Part shown: piece by piece, positions 47,486 to 48,714 of the stretch
Layout of the letters: every line of letters starts with the position of its first letter
How positions within the stretch are numbered: position 1 is the first letter of the stretch
Assembly: GCA_030673645.1 (NCBI GenBank)
Contig: DAOVIO010000016.1
Span: 1 to 48,714, forward strand
Reading direction: 5' to 3'
Source of the DNA: JAGLSB01 sp023135955
GTDB lineage: Bacteria; Bacteroidota; Bacteroidia; Bacteroidales; GCA-2748055
DNA length: 48,714 nt
Notes under the pieces: model-generated
What the model saw: the letters and a program-made list of their open reading frames with translations, nothing else
Told to the model about the DNA's origin: nothing
Database searches by the model: none
Position numbers and translations under genes: made by a program

Positions 47486-47758
47486 ATGAAAGTATTATTA
47501 TTTATTGTATTGAAAGTTCTGGAAGTAGCTGCGATGATTGCGGCTTATTTGGGAATGTCCTATGTTGGATTTTATGTTGATAGTTTATGTTATACTCCAG
47601 AAGAATTTGGTTGGTATAATCCTTTTTACTTTATACTAACGCTTGGTGTGATGATAATTATTGTTGCTGTAATTAGCTTATTATATTTACTATTTCGATA
47701 TGGTATTCCAGAATGGATAAAACTCAACAAAAAATGGGTTGACAAACTTATAAAATAA
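47486..47758 (+). CDS. Membrane protein, 90 residues
   Basis: The frame opens at 47468, but the ATG at 47486, four bases after the previous stop, is preferred. Two transmembrane helices (VLEVAAMIAAYLGMSYVGFY and FYFILTLGVMIIIVAVISLL) are followed by a basic end. Function unknown; envelope-active early protein is possible. Confidence 0.6.
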   Translation: MKVLLFIVLKVLEVAAMIAAYLGMSYVGFYVDSLCYTPEEFGWYNPFYFILTLGVMIIIVAVISLLYLLFRYGIPEWIKLNKKWVDKLIK

Positions 47759-47762
47759 TATC

Positions 47763-47945
47763 ATGCCACGAAAAAGAAAAAACGATACGATTGTAGGAGA
47801 GAACTGGGTAAAAGTAAAAAGACTCAGCGAAAGAGATAAGGCTATAAAAACTCTGAAGCAAGTCAAAGCCAGGGACAAAGGCAAAAAGTTCAAGAAAGTA
47901 CCCTTAGACAGTCCGAGAGCGTTTAAATTAGTTGAGATTAAATAA
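47763..47945 (+). CDS. Small very basic protein, 60 residues
   Basis: MPRKRKNDTIVGENWVKVKR and a later KARDKGKKFKKV make this rich in Lys and Arg, suited to binding nucleic acid or an acidic host protein. Starts four bases after the membrane protein gene. No family recognised. Confidence 0.55.
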   Translation: MPRKRKNDTIVGENWVKVKRLSERDKAIKTLKQVKARDKGKKFKKVPLDSPRAFKLVEIK

Positions 47946-47960
47946 CTTAAAATAAAAATT

Positions 47961-48164
47961 ATGAGACATTATAAAAATTACAAACGAGTAATAGCAACAC
48001 AAGAAAAAAGCGCAGGAAATGAATCTGTTGGTGATATGTGGATAGAAACTAAAAGTTTTGCAAAAGAAACACCAATCCATGAAATAATTGAATGGGCTAA
48101 AAATGCAAATGGTAAATTAATTATCACAATTGATGATGCTAGCGCATTAGAAGATTCATTTTAA
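47961..48164 (+). CDS. Unknown protein, 67 residues
   Basis: A small alpha/beta protein (VGDMWIETKSFAKETPIHEI, NGKLIITIDDASAL). A-rich leader before the ATG. No recognised family. Confidence 0.55.
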   Translation: MRHYKNYKRVIATQEKSAGNESVGDMWIETKSFAKETPIHEIIEWAKNANGKLIITIDDASALEDSF

Positions 48165-48203
48165 ATAACTCACTTTAATATATTAACTTAAAATTTAAAA
48201 GAG

Positions 48204-48638
48204 ATGAAACAATTATTATTACTTATTTCGATTATTTGCATTATCGGTTGCGTTGAAACCAAAAAAACACCTACAACTATTATCACTGTTGGACAAGATA
48301 CTATCACTGAAACAGTAGAATTACCGGATAAAACGATTTTGAAAATATCTAAGAGTCAATATGCTGTTTTTAATAAATTCAGACCGGCTATTAAAGATGT
48401 GGCTATTTTTTTCCTTGTTTATAATGAGAGTATCCGCCTTGACCATTTTTACTTTATATGTGGAAACAATAAAATATGGGTGGCAAATGGATATAATAAT
48501 TTTAGGCTCGAACATCCTGTTGAAATGAATTTTACTGCAATTGAAAAGAAATACTTTTGGAATTTATATGTACATTATAAAAATAATAAACTAAGACTCT
48601 ACGAATGGGAATCAGAAATTCAAATTATTAAAGATTAA
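48204..48638 (+). CDS. Phage-encoded lipoprotein
   Basis: 144 residues with signal II peptide MKQLLLLISIICIIGC (lipobox IIGC, C16), a Lys/Thr linker and a beta-rich domain (TTIITVGQDTITETVELPDK, MNFTAIEKKYFWNLYVHYKN). It crosses the junction of the circular map. Located in the early arm, so it could change the cell surface soon after infection, for example to exclude other phages. Followed by the promoter of small RNA A. Confidence 0.75.
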   Translation: MKQLLLLISIICIIGCVETKKTPTTIITVGQDTITETVELPDKTILKISKSQYAVFNKFRPAIKDVAIFFLVYNESIRLDHFYFICGNNKIWVANGYNNFRLEHPVEMNFTAIEKKYFWNLYVHYKNNKLRLYEWESEIQIIKD

Positions 48639-48714
48639 TTTGCACAAGTCATTTAAATTAACTATTTTTGCGGTAGGTGAAGTTAAATATTGCAAATAAT
48701 AGAGAATTTTTACA
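48574..48714. repeat. Terminal direct repeat, right copy
   Basis: Identical over 141 bases to positions 1-141; shows that the molecule is circular or circularly permuted. See the left copy. Confidence 0.95.

Noticed and set aside
1..48714. Temperate phage with integrase
   Set aside because: No tyrosine or serine integrase was found on either strand. The tRNA-like element alone is not enough to claim integration.

Overview
The window is a complete, circular genome of a tailed phage (siphovirus type) that infects a member of the Bacteroidota. Its first and last 141 bases are identical, so the unit genome is about 48,573 bp and one lipoprotein gene runs across the junction. The host call rests on four things. 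The sequence is strongly AT-rich. Secreted proteins carry typical Bacteroidota signal peptides (MKK...FAQ, GLAQ, FSQ). Gene starts lack Shine-Dalgarno sequences and sit behind A-rich leaders. Promoters match the Bacteroidota consensus TTTG-N19/20-TAnnTTTG, or the variants TAnnTTGC and TAnnTTAG. The siphovirus call rests on a portal, HK97-type capsid candidate, tube candidate, TP901-like tape measure and long fibre genes. I saw no integrase, DNA polymerase or helicase.

On the circle there are two transcription arms. They diverge at about 46.4-46.55 kb and converge at about 11.4-11.55 kb. The + arm (46,552 to the end, then 1 to 11,355) is the early and recombination arm: HNH nucleases, a PP-loop (PAPS-reductase-like) protein, a YqaJ-type exonuclease with NinB-like and RusA-like partners, a DnaA-tail-like protein, a C5-methyltransferase-like protein, a DnaD/DUF6291-like protein, a YopX-like protein and many very small genes. 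One gene on the opposite strand (10,361-10,726), with its own promoter, sits where a DUF5131 (Gp37/Gp68) radical-SAM-like gene has been cut down to its first ~40 codons.

The - arm, read from 46,406 down to 11,555, holds small accessory genes (a ribbon-helix-helix protein, envelope-targeted proteins, an RNA ligase, a GIY-YIG/HTH protein) mixed with both terminase subunits. Next come portal, scaffold, capsid, connectors, tube and tape measure, then tail-tip and fibre proteins, and last the lysis genes (M15 peptidase endolysin and several small membrane proteins). A consensus promoter at 37,054-37,084 drives the structural block and another at 41,290-41,320 drives the terminase block.

Three things stand out. 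(1) Five near-identical palindromes (ATGTT-N4-AACAT) lie only upstream of + strand genes. They sit 22 or 33 nt from the -7 element, one helical turn apart, which suggests a regulon. (2) Several gene-free stretches hold nested RNA structures ending in U tracts. At least three have their own promoter and look like discrete phage small RNAs, and a tRNA-3'-half-like element lies among them. (3) Five consecutive genes in the tail-fibre position each begin with a Sec signal peptide, which is unexpected for virion parts and may be an undescribed secreted receptor-binding or shielding system.
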